A stretch of DNA of 5,325 nt from positions 1-5,325 of the forward strand of contig JAWLDB010000185.1 in the NCBI GenBank assembly GCA_041686915.1. The letters are read 5' to 3'. Source of the stretch: JAWLDB01 sp041686915 (lineage in GTDB: Bacteria; Bacillota; UBA994; UBA5500). This document shows, one piece after another, positions 1-4,980 of this stretch (positions are counted from its first letter, which is position 1; each line of letters opens with the position of its first letter). A model generated the notes under the pieces. That model searched no databases. It was not told where the DNA came from and saw nothing but the letters and a program-made list of their open reading frames with translations. Both the position numbers and the translations under genes were made by a program.

Positions 1-226
1 CGAAGGTACCGTGATCGACGCCTTCACGAACAAAGCCGCCGATGAACGGGTTACGCGGCCTGCGGCGGCCGAAGCTGAACATTTCATCCAGATCCTCATC
101 AAAAGCAATAGAGACATGACCGTAGGGAGCCCGCGTATAGGCACCAATCGCCCGCGTCAAAAGAGTATAGGTATTAGACAGCAAGAAGTAAATCTTCCGA
201 TTGGAAGGACTAGTATTAGACTCCAT
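1..226 (-). CDS. Permuted papain-like YiiX/YebB-type hydrolase, N-terminal part (partial)
   Basis: The first 75 codons of a minus-strand gene are visible; the rest lies beyond the left edge. The start is the ATG at 226-224, preceded by GGAGGTGAT with 7 bases between GGAGG and the ATG. The protein opens with a hydrophobic strand (KIYFLLSNTYTLLTRAIG, about residues 11-28). A YGHVSIAFDEDLDEMFSFGR stretch follows at about residues 38-57 and ends in NPFIGGFVREG. This matches my memory of a conserved Bacillota protein of the permuted NlpC/P60 (YaeF/YiiX) fold. In that fold a His at the start of a strand (here in GHVSIA) precedes the catalytic Cys, which would lie outside the window. There is no signal peptide, so a cytoplasmic enzyme is likely. 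The substrate is unknown. Identification is from sequence pattern only, and the Cys cannot be checked here. Confidence 0.75.
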   Translation of the reverse strand, partial: MESNTSPSNRKIYFLLSNTYTLLTRAIGAYTRAPYGHVSIAFDEDLDEMFSFGRRRPRNPFIGGFVREGVDHGTF

Positions 227-284
227 ATCATCACCTCCAGCGTTTGCCTGAAGTCAACGAACAACGAGAAAAACCACATTTTAC

Positions 285-314
285 AGTATAATATGCATCG
301 TTGTGAGCCATCAA
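285..314 (-). promoter_or_regulatory. Probable sigma-A promoter of the papain-like gene
   Basis: On the minus strand TTGATG (314-309) and TATACT (290-285) are separated by 18 bases. They match the TTGACA/TATAAT consensus at 4 of 6 and 5 of 6 positions. Transcription would start near 278, about 50 bases before the ATG at 226. A TATAAT (287-292) also reads on the plus strand here, but it has no -35 box and no plus-strand gene behind it. Confidence 0.5.
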
Positions 315-390
315 CCACTGCTTAATGGATATTGATGATGCAAAGTAATCTGTCTATTAAGACTTATTTTTTCTGTTCGTTGACGATTGG

Positions 391-1185
391 TCAGTTCCCT
401 GCAATTTGCATCATGGTCTTTATTGTATTTTGCAGCATATGCCGGAACGAATTAATGCGGAAGGACTTGAACTCATCCACCCTCGATATCCGCACAATCA
501 CCAGGCCGCTGTATTTAACGCTACCGCGTTTCGCACCACTCGGGCTAGTCACATCAAAGTACTCGGTGTTTATCCCGATACCTCCTGTTGAAGTCTGGCT
601 TGACCAGTACTTGAACCCGATAATCTGCCCATCATCCCTTACCCATTCCAGAAAGACTGCGGTATGGCCGCTTCCACCGGTGCGCATATAGTCTATGAAG
701 TCACCAGGCAGAGCTGATTCGAGGTCGGCGATACGTTGTCCTATGCCATAGTTTTGGACAGCTACTCCGATATTGCTGACCGTTTTCGGGCCCTTGGCAG
801 CATACCAGTCCAGCATGAAGTCTTGCATATCGCGAAAACCCATTCCGTTGAAGTAGTGCTCTGGCAGGCCGAGTTGCCGATTACGCGCCTGCATGGCAGC
901 AAACAGCACCTCAAAGGTAATTCCAACACAATGACTTGCCTGATCACCGCTGGGGTTTGACTTGAGCAGGATCTGGCCCTGATACAGGATGTCTTTGGTT
1001 ACTCCATTGTAGTTGGAGTAGTCATCGTTAAGCAGATATGGATACGATCCATCCTGGTACTCAGCAATAGCCTCCAGGACATATTGATTGAGAATAGGCC
1101 CGCCTTCAGGTGGCAGAGCTACAGTCGGTGCAGCAATTGCAAGCAGCACCAGCACTGACAGTAACGCATATACAGTTCTTGGCAT
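391..1185 (-). CDS. Secreted protein, candidate NlpC/CHAP-like cysteine hydrolase
   Basis: This is a complete 264-residue protein. The ATG at 1185 is preceded by AAAGGAG with an 8-base spacer. Residues 1-23 form a signal peptide: a short basic start, a Leu/Val/Ala-rich core and a TVA cleavage site before LPPEGG. No lipobox Cys is seen, so export or wall association is expected. The mature part has a lone Cys86 in SHCVGITFEVL at the head of a helix. PGDFIDYMR follows at 160-168, then His174 in SGHTAVFLEW, then a polar KYWSSQ segment at 192-197. The order Cys-helix, GD, H-strand, polar residue is that of NlpC/P60 and CHAP peptidoglycan hydrolases or amidases. I do not recognise the exact family. 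Function as a wall or peptide hydrolase is inference, and it could be a non-catalytic relative. No clear terminator follows it. Confidence 0.75.
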   Translation of the reverse strand: MPRTVYALLSVLVLLAIAAPTVALPPEGGPILNQYVLEAIAEYQDGSYPYLLNDDYSNYNGVTKDILYQGQILLKSNPSGDQASHCVGITFEVLFAAMQARNRQLGLPEHYFNGMGFRDMQDFMLDWYAAKGPKTVSNIGVAVQNYGIGQRIADLESALPGDFIDYMRTGGSGHTAVFLEWVRDDGQIIGFKYWSSQTSTGGIGINTEYFDVTSPSGAKRGSVKYSGLVIVRISRVDEFKSFRINSFRHMLQNTIKTMMQIAGN

Positions 1186-1212
1186 GATGCATGCTCCTTT
1201 CTTCGTGTCTGA

Positions 1213-1239
1213 AACAAAAAGCTGCGACTCTGCGCAGCT
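1213..1239 (-). terminator. Rho-independent terminator after the MGMT-like gene
   Basis: On the minus strand AGCTGCG (1239-1233) pairs perfectly with CGCAGCT (1226-1220) across a 6-base loop. The stem is followed at once by TTTTTGTTT. It lies about 50 bases past the stop codon at 1291 and closes the transcription unit that reads through the M28, PH-like and MGMT-like genes. Confidence 0.85.
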
Positions 1240-1245
1240 GCTTCA

Positions 1246-1251
1246 ATTATA
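1246..1251 (-). promoter_or_regulatory. Possible -10 box for the secreted hydrolase gene
   Basis: A perfect TATAAT lies at 1251-1246 on the minus strand, upstream of the gene starting at 1185. No good -35 box sits 16-18 bases upstream; the hexamer there is TGTAAA. If used, transcription would start near 1239, exactly at the outer edge of the terminator stem, so the leader would begin with that hairpin. Confidence 0.4.
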
Positions 1252-1290
1252 TCAGGTTTTTGAAGAGGTTTACATAACAATAATTGTGTC

Positions 1291-1620
1291 CTAGAGCGGG
1301 CAATCAGGATCCAGATCTTCCGGTTGCCACTGGTGCTGTTCCATATCAATTGTTGCGTCACAACGGAAACTGACGCCTTCGGCTAGCAATAGACTCCGTT
1401 GCCAATCTTGACTACCAAACACGTGACCCGGAGCTAGCTTGCCCGTTTTTGCCACGACCCGGTGGCAAGGCAAGCCGGGAGGTGAACTGTGCAGCGCCCA
1501 TACTACGGTGCGGGCAGCACGAGGTCTGCCAACCATTGCAGCAATCTGGCCATAGGTCGCCACTTTGCCCGCCGGTATAGCGGCCACTGTTTTAAGGATT
1601 TCGGAAAAGACGCCATCCAT
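1291..1620 (-). CDS. MGMT-family (Ogt/ATL-like) DNA alkyltransferase homologue, single domain
   Basis: This is a 109-residue protein corresponding to the C-terminal DNA-binding domain of O6-alkylguanine-DNA alkyltransferase. The landmarks are in order: FSEILKTVAAIPAGKVATYGQIA with Tyr23, GRPRAARTVVWAL with the Arg37 finger that flips the base, and LPCHRVV with the acceptor Cys52. A shortened C-terminus follows. Full enzymes carry an extra N-terminal domain of about 80 residues, which is absent. The length is that of ATL proteins, but many of those replace the Cys with Trp or Ala, whereas here the Cys is kept. It may transfer alkyl groups itself or flag lesions for excision repair; the sequence does not decide. 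The ATG at 1620 has GGAGGGGAT upstream, lying in the end of the previous gene, whose stop is only 17 bases away, so the two are co-transcribed. Confidence 0.88.
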   Translation of the reverse strand: MDGVFSEILKTVAAIPAGKVATYGQIAAMVGRPRAARTVVWALHSSPPGLPCHRVVAKTGKLAPGHVFGSQDWQRSLLLAEGVSFRCDATIDMEQHQWQPEDLDPDCPL

Positions 1621-1637
1621 ATTTCGATCCCCTCCGG

Positions 1638-2045
1638 CTATTTTCTCAGGATATCCGAAAGCAGCATACCTATCGCATAGATCACCACGGCTACTGCTAT
1701 GGCTATGCGGCCGAGCCCGTACCCATTGCGAATCTCAAACGCAATGCCGTTCAAGTAAGCGAACTCTCGCAAGCAGGCTGATACAGCCTTAAATCTGCCG
1801 GCATAGCTACCGCTATATAGCTGTCCATTCTTTGCCCTGACAAACAGCATGTGGTTGAACTCACGCCTGGTGGCAAACATCTCGTTAGAAATCTCCCGGA
1901 TTTCGTTCACCGTGAGGCGCTTGATTTTGAAGCTGTTGCGGCTGGTCAGGAAGTATTCGATTTCGATGTACTCGTCTGTGATGACCAGATTACGCATCTG
2001 ACCTGTACTCCAGTGCTTCCTGGAAAACTCAAAGCTGTGCAGCAT
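1638..2045 (-). CDS. Small PH-like membrane protein of unknown function
   Basis: A 135-residue protein whose family I do not recognise. The first 105 residues alternate beta-like strands: NLVITDEYIEIEYF at 19-32, KIKRLTVNEIREIS at 40-53, HMLFVRAKNGQLYSGSY at 65-81. A helix, FKAVSACLREFAYLNG, follows at 85-100. This layout recalls bacterial PH-like domains. A single hydrophobic segment at about 113-132 (IAIAVAVVIYAIGMLLSDIL) forms a C-terminal membrane anchor, and the protein ends in RK. I chose ATG at 2045 because AGGTGA lies 5 bases upstream. A GTG at 2054 is in frame and would add three residues, but a start there leaves almost no leader if the promoter at 2066-2096 is real. The gene lies 17 bases before the MGMT-like gene. 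No function can be assigned. Confidence 0.72.
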   Translation of the reverse strand: MLHSFEFSRKHWSTGQMRNLVITDEYIEIEYFLTSRNSFKIKRLTVNEIREISNEMFATRREFNHMLFVRAKNGQLYSGSYAGRFKAVSACLREFAYLNGIAFEIRNGYGLGRIAIAVAVVIYAIGMLLSDILRK

Positions 2046-2065
2046 CCGTTTCACCTACCACTTCC

Positions 2066-2096
2066 AGTATAGCCGATAAGGTGCGGGGCGTGTAAA
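2066..2096 (-). promoter_or_regulatory. Possible promoter for the PH-like and MGMT-like pair
   Basis: On the minus strand TTTACA (2096-2091, 5 of 6) and TATACT (2071-2066, 5 of 6) are 19 bases apart. That is longer than the usual 17. Transcription would start near 2059, just before the ATG at 2045. It lies in the short gap after the M28 gene, where no terminator hairpin is visible, so read-through from M28 is also likely. Confidence 0.35.
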
Positions 2097-2102
2097 CGGC
2101 AA

Positions 2103-3335
2103 TTAAACGGGGAGTTTGCGGGTAGTAATCTCAGGGAGCCGCGATAACAATTGACTAATGGCAGTCGCCGTTTCCGCAAGTTTGCTTGCGTCGACCAACT
2201 CCAGTCGATCAGCTGTAGTATGTGTAAACTGTACGGCTTCCTTCATCTGCTCAGAGGTGAAAGCCACAGCCGGCATCCCATACATGGCAAACATTGCATG
2301 ATCACCTTGATACCACTGATCGCCTCCAACCAGTTCGCCTTTTGCACCCAATGCCTCGGTGACCAACTGGACCAGCTCTGGCGAGCAATTGTACAGCGAG
2401 AAGGCTGTCTTCCCTTCTTTATATCCCACCATGTCCAGATTAATCACCAGCCCTATCTGCTGCATTCTCTCTTGATGCTGCTCCAGATAGTGCATCTGAC
2501 CAGGTACGCTGTAATAATCCTCTCCGTTGAAAGCAACAAGTTCGATTCCGAGATCACCTGTATACTCCTGAAGAAGTTCTGCGAGCAGTAACAGGACGAC
2601 CGTTCCACTAGCGTTGTCCAGGGCTCCCGGTGTACCGAGCTTGGTATCGATATGAGCGCAGATGACCACCTTCCGGTCGGTTGTGTTGCCCTTGTGTGCA
2701 ATGACATTGCAGCCTTTGGCCGGGAAGCGTTGTGACGCAATGGACAGGGAAACATCGCACCCGGCGTACGCTGATAACCGTTCACCCTCTTCCGCGGTCA
2801 TGTACGCAGAGGGGATGTCAAAGTCACCATCCTCAAACATAGAAAATGGATACATGCCACCAGCTGCTTCCGGATTACGTCCCGAAGCTGTGATGATAGC
2901 CAATGGGTTTTGCTGTTCCAGCAGGCGGATAATTCGCTGATGTTCTTCCGGGTTATAGAAGCTGAAGTTCTTAGGCATCAGCTGTTCCCGAGAGATTTCT
3001 CCGCGTAGCAACACGACCTTCCCCTGTAGCTCGGCCTTTGTCAGTTCATTGATGTCAGTTATAACGCAGACCGGTGCGGTTACGTCGCACCCCAAACTGA
3101 ACGGACTGGGCATGGCCGCAAAAACGTGGTCCTCGGAGCGTAGCTCTGCCCCCTGTTCCACCCACTCGATGCAGTTGAACTCAGGGGTCGTAACCAGCCA
3201 CCCGTAAGACCGTAGCCATTTGGCAAACATCTCCGTCGCCAGGAGGTTTCTTGCGCTGCCTACGACTCTGCTAGGGGCAAGATCACACAGTTGCTGCAAG
3301 TAGGAAGCGGCCTGCTGAGTTAACTGTTCTGTCAT
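2103..3335 (-). CDS. M28-family zinc metallopeptidase (aminopeptidase-like) with PA-type insert
   Basis: This 410-residue protein lacks a signal peptide, so it is probably a cytoplasmic peptidase. The ATG at 3335 follows AAGGAGG with a 6-base gap after GGAGG. An upstream in-frame GTG at 3356 has no ribosome site and lies in the promoter region, so I rejected it. Residues 1-60 are helical. A protease-associated-like region spans roughly 60-205, with GKVVLLRGEI and the DIPSAYMTAEEG segment. The catalytic core follows: His228/Asp230 in CAHIDTK, bridging-metal Asp240 in GALDNASG, Glu272 as general base in FNGEDYYS, Asp301 in NLDMVG and His372 in HTTADRLELVD. These are the co-catalytic two-zinc ligands of M28. 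The second Glu of the usual GEE is Asp273 here. It is divergent from the S41 remnant and first in a minus-strand run ending near 1213. The physiological substrate is unknown. Confidence 0.92.
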   Translation of the reverse strand: MTEQLTQQAASYLQQLCDLAPSRVVGSARNLLATEMFAKWLRSYGWLVTTPEFNCIEWVEQGAELRSEDHVFAAMPSPFSLGCDVTAPVCVITDINELTKAELQGKVVLLRGEISREQLMPKNFSFYNPEEHQRIIRLLEQQNPLAIITASGRNPEAAGGMYPFSMFEDGDFDIPSAYMTAEEGERLSAYAGCDVSLSIASQRFPAKGCNVIAHKGNTTDRKVVICAHIDTKLGTPGALDNASGTVVLLLLAELLQEYTGDLGIELVAFNGEDYYSVPGQMHYLEQHQERMQQIGLVINLDMVGYKEGKTAFSLYNCSPELVQLVTEALGAKGELVGGDQWYQGDHAMFAMYGMPAVAFTSEQMKEAVQFTHTTADRLELVDASKLAETATAISQLLSRLPEITTRKLPV

Positions 3336-3364
3336 GTTATCCCTCCTTCTATTCACACTAACGG

Positions 3365-3370
3365 ATTATA
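3365..3370 (-). promoter_or_regulatory. -10 box for the M28 gene
   Basis: A perfect TATAAT lies at 3370-3365 on the minus strand, about 30 bases before the ATG at 3335. That puts the likely start of transcription near 3358 with a short leader holding GGAGG. The -35 region is poor (ACACCA at 17 bases), so an activator or another sigma factor may be needed, or the match may be chance. Confidence 0.4.
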
Positions 3371-3487
3371 TCTCAAGCGACCTGGGGTGGTGTATTATTG
3401 GAGGGTTGGTTCACCTGGTCATAAGGTTCTGAATACTGTAGGGAATATCTACTAACTGACGAACAAGGACAAAAGGAGGTGTTGTCT

Positions 3488-3984
3488 TTGGCAGACAAGC
3501 ATGAGCTCAGCCTGGAAGACCGGATGTTCATTCTATCCAAGACCTACAATGCTATTGCCACTTACTTTGCCCATTGGAATAACGTGTCAGGGCTTGATTT
3601 GGACGAGGCATACAAGTCGTACCTGCCGAGGGTAATCAGCACCGAAGACCGTTTTGACTTCGGCCTGTTGATGATGGAGTTCATCGCTATCTTGCGCGAC
3701 GGCCACTCCTTAGGCGAGGATTTCGTCATGCCCCTAAGGACAATGGCCGGGCGACGCTCGTAGGAAGCACCACTCACGGGTCAACCGGACAACTTTACCC
3801 TTACACCTTCGGTAACGGCATTAGCATCTTCATCGGGACAACGCGAGCATACTTCCCTGACGGCGCAGCTTTTGAGGGTATAGGTGTGCGCCCGGATGTC
3901 GAAGTATTCCCAAGCAAAGAAGATATGCGGAAGGACCGGGACACAGTCCTGGAAAAGGCGCTGGAGCTGATTGAACAGTCCTGA
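3488..3984 (+). pseudogene. S41-family peptidase remnant: internal deletion plus frameshift
   Basis: Only the two ends of an S41 (C-terminal processing protease-like) gene remain. The start is a TTG at 3488, 8 bases after AAAGGAGG (GTG 3479 and TTG 3482 overlap or crowd that site). The first part reads KTYNAIATYFAHWNNVSGLDLDEAYKSYLPR (split over residues 18-48), then LLMMEFIAILRDGH to residue 73. This is the helical head typical of the family. It passes directly into EDFVMPL (3716-3736), which in relatives lies far downstream in the SAAEDF strand. The frame then slips. From 3736 the family tail continues in another frame as KDNGRATLVGSTTHGSTGQ, YFPDGAAFEGIGVRPDVEV and DTVLEKALELIEQ, stopping at TGA 3982-3984. 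The slipped frame stops at TAG 3761. The PDZ-like and most of the catalytic core are missing, probably some 250-300 residues (estimated from memory of family length). It is very likely non-functional. Confidence 0.85.
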
Positions 3985-4016
3985 GGAATCACAGCTGAAG
4001 CAGCTGATGGCACACT

Positions 4017-4042
4017 AAAGGCCCGGAATACCCCGGGCCTTT
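4017..4042. terminator. Hairpin terminator between convergent genes
   Basis: AAAGGCCCGG (4017-4026) pairs perfectly with CCGGGCCTTT (4033-4042) around a 6-base loop, giving a 10-bp GC-rich stem flanked by A and T runs on both sides. It lies 33 bases past the S41 remnant stop and 25 bases past the end of the minus-strand PH gene. It could therefore terminate both. The U tract is short in each direction (three U inside the stem, plus scattered T after it on the plus strand). Confidence 0.75.
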
Positions 4043-4066
4043 GCCGTTTCTGTCACTTCGTATTGA

Positions 4067-4447
4067 CTATTTGCCTCGCCGCTTGTTCACTTCCGCAATG
4101 AAGGCTTCGCGGTCCAGGGGAGAGATGTAAATGCTGCCGCGGCGGCAAAGGATGTGCACCCTATCGATAGATAGCGCCGCAGAACTCCATAGGTTACGCG
4201 CCAGCCTGAGATCTGTTATGTCCTCGTAGCGCACCGTCCAACGGAATGGTCCGTGCCTGACTACCAGACTCATTTCTCCCAAGTCATAGTAAGTTCCGTA
4301 GTAAATCCATATTAGCAGGGCTCCAGGGATTAAGGAGAACAGCGGTGCCATCGGCTCGTTGCTGGTCGCCGCCCCCAAGAACACCATGCCACAAATGAAG
4401 GCAACTAACCCAGTGAGCCAAAGATCTTTTTTTGGCAAATAACGCAT
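4067..4447 (-). CDS. Two-helix membrane protein with bacterial PH domain
   Basis: This is a complete 126-residue protein. The ATG at 4447 follows GGAGGTG with a 7-base gap after GGAGG. Two hydrophobic segments, about 10-27 (WLTGLVAFICGMVFLGAA) and 34-51 (APLFSLIPGALLIWIYYG), form a helical hairpin in the membrane. The rest (about 54-122) is a PH-like domain: LVVRHGPFRWTVRYEDIT, a conserved NLWSSAALSIDRVHI segment, then GSIYISPLDREAFIAEV and a basic KRRGK tail. The GPF..I.YEDI and SSAALS.DR pattern is that of the Bacillota bacterial PH family found in YyaB-like proteins (PF06713 as I recall). Members are of unknown role. The domain should face the cytoplasm if the short basic N-terminus does. 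The gene is 60 bases downstream of the Spo0E-like gene on the same strand. Confidence 0.85.
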   Translation of the reverse strand: MRYLPKKDLWLTGLVAFICGMVFLGAATSNEPMAPLFSLIPGALLIWIYYGTYYDLGEMSLVVRHGPFRWTVRYEDITDLRLARNLWSSAALSIDRVHILCRRGSIYISPLDREAFIAEVNKRRGK

Positions 4448-4458
4448 GACTACACCTC

Positions 4459-4490
4459 CTGCGTACAGTCTCTCAATACCTACTACGCAG
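4459..4490 (-). repeat. Inverted repeat touching the ribosome site of the PH-domain gene
   Basis: On the minus strand CTGCGTA (4490-4484) can pair with TACGCAG (4465-4459) across 18 bases. The second arm runs directly into the GGAGGTG ribosome site of the gene starting at 4447, so folding could partly hide it. With a 7-bp stem and a long loop it may be chance. Confidence 0.35.
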
Positions 4491-4507
4491 CAATGCTTCC
4501 AGAAGTT

Positions 4508-4723
4508 TCAGCGGGCTCTTGTCAGCTTAGAAACGGCCATCCGCTGCTGACCTTCTGCCAATCCAGACGTATACTTGACGAGATAATACTCGTTGAGTAA
4601 CCCATCAAGGTTTGTACTATACCTCAGCACTTCAGAATCCCTGGTGCCTTTTTGTGCAACCAAGCCATCCAATTTCTTTCGCAGCATCCTGATGTCTTTC
4701 TTAATGTACCTGACTTTCGCCAA
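4508..4723 (-). CDS. Spo0E-family aspartyl-phosphate phosphatase
   Basis: Spo0E-type proteins remove phosphate from Spo0A~P and so hold back sporulation. This one contains the family helical hairpin: IKKDIRMLRKKLDGLVAQKG (about residues 8-26), a turn, then DSEVLRYSTNLDGLLNEYY (about 29-47). The hallmark S-x-x-L-D motif is Ser36 to Asp40. A 24-residue basic tail follows. I place the start at TTG 4723, giving 71 residues. GGTGG lies 7 bases before it, the resulting length is near the family norm of 50-60, and a TATAAT at 4783-4778 would be upstream. ATG 4798 and GTG 4807 are in frame and give 96 and 99 residues, but the extra N-terminus looks unlike the family and has only a crowded GGAAG. The family call is strong, the start uncertain. 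Confidence 0.8.
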   Translation of the reverse strand: MAKVRYIKKDIRMLRKKLDGLVAQKGTRDSEVLRYSTNLDGLLNEYYLVKYTSGLAEGQQRMAVSKLTRAR

Positions 4724-4777
4724 AACTGCGCCACCGCCTCTTACGAAGCCAACCAGACTTCGGTTGTTACGGAGAAG

Positions 4778-4783
4778 ATTATA
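4778..4783 (-). promoter_or_regulatory. Possible -10 box for the Spo0E-like gene
   Basis: A perfect TATAAT at 4783-4778 on the minus strand would start transcription near 4771, about 48 bases before the TTG at 4723. The -35 region (TGGAAG, 17 bases up) is weak. If this box is used, the longer starts at 4798 and 4807 cannot be. Confidence 0.35.
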
Positions 4784-4932
4784 ACCTGTTCCATGCATAG
4801 CTTCCACTGTTTATTTGCTGTTCCTGGCGCATTCCCCTGTATTTAGGTTCCTTAAGTTCTGGTTAAGAAAAATCCCAGAAACAGACTTCATATGGATATC
4901 ACCAGAGCAGAAGGAACTGCTATGTTTGTGCA

Positions 4933-4964
4933 GAATGTTTATTCTATTAACTACAGAAACATTC
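4933..4964 (+). promoter_or_regulatory. Symmetric element (operator or leader hairpin) before the desulfhydrase gene
   Basis: GAATGTTT (4933-4940) and AAACATTC (4957-4964) are perfect 8-base inverted arms 16 bases apart. The second arm ends one base before the AGGGAGG ribosome site of the gene starting at 4981. It could be a repressor or activator site with half-sites two helical turns apart, or an RNA hairpin. A possible extended -10 (TGCTATGTT, 4918-4926) lies just upstream, with no good -35 box. Confidence 0.4.
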
Positions 4965-4980
4965 AAGGGAGGCCATATCA

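Noticed and set aside
11..325. Plus-strand open frame of 104 codons
   Set aside because: It lies opposite the papain-like gene and its promoter, has no ribosome site and no recognisable protein pattern, and the minus strand reads a clear conserved N-terminus.
332..691. Plus-strand open frame of 119 codons
   Set aside because: It overlaps the secreted hydrolase gene on the other strand, which has a signal peptide and a strong ribosome site. The plus frame shows no domain.
2151..2591. Plus-strand open frame of 146 codons
   Set aside because: It is wholly inside the M28 gene on the opposite strand, is Cys/His/Leu-rich in the way of antisense frames, and has no ribosome site.
3336..3356. GTG start at 3356 for the M28 gene, adding seven residues
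   Set aside because: No ribosome site precedes it, whereas GGAGG sits correctly before ATG 3335.
3479..3763. Intact 94-residue gene on the plus strand
   Set aside because: The last residues after EDFVMPL are out-of-frame sequence, and the family tail continues at once in another frame, so it is one broken gene rather than a small complete one.
3994..4006. CAGCTG-A-A-G-CAGCTG near the S41 end as an operator or repeat
   Set aside because: The hexamer is itself a palindrome repeated once, too short to separate from chance. The strong hairpin at 4017-4042 explains the region.
3801..4013. Minus-strand open frame of 70 codons
   Set aside because: It is antisense to the clear S41 tail and is Ser-rich without any pattern.
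4860..4980. Riboswitch or T-box in the desulfhydrase leader
   Set aside because: The leader is only about 60-120 bases long and has no terminator hairpin and no T-box motif. Only the simple inverted repeat is supported.
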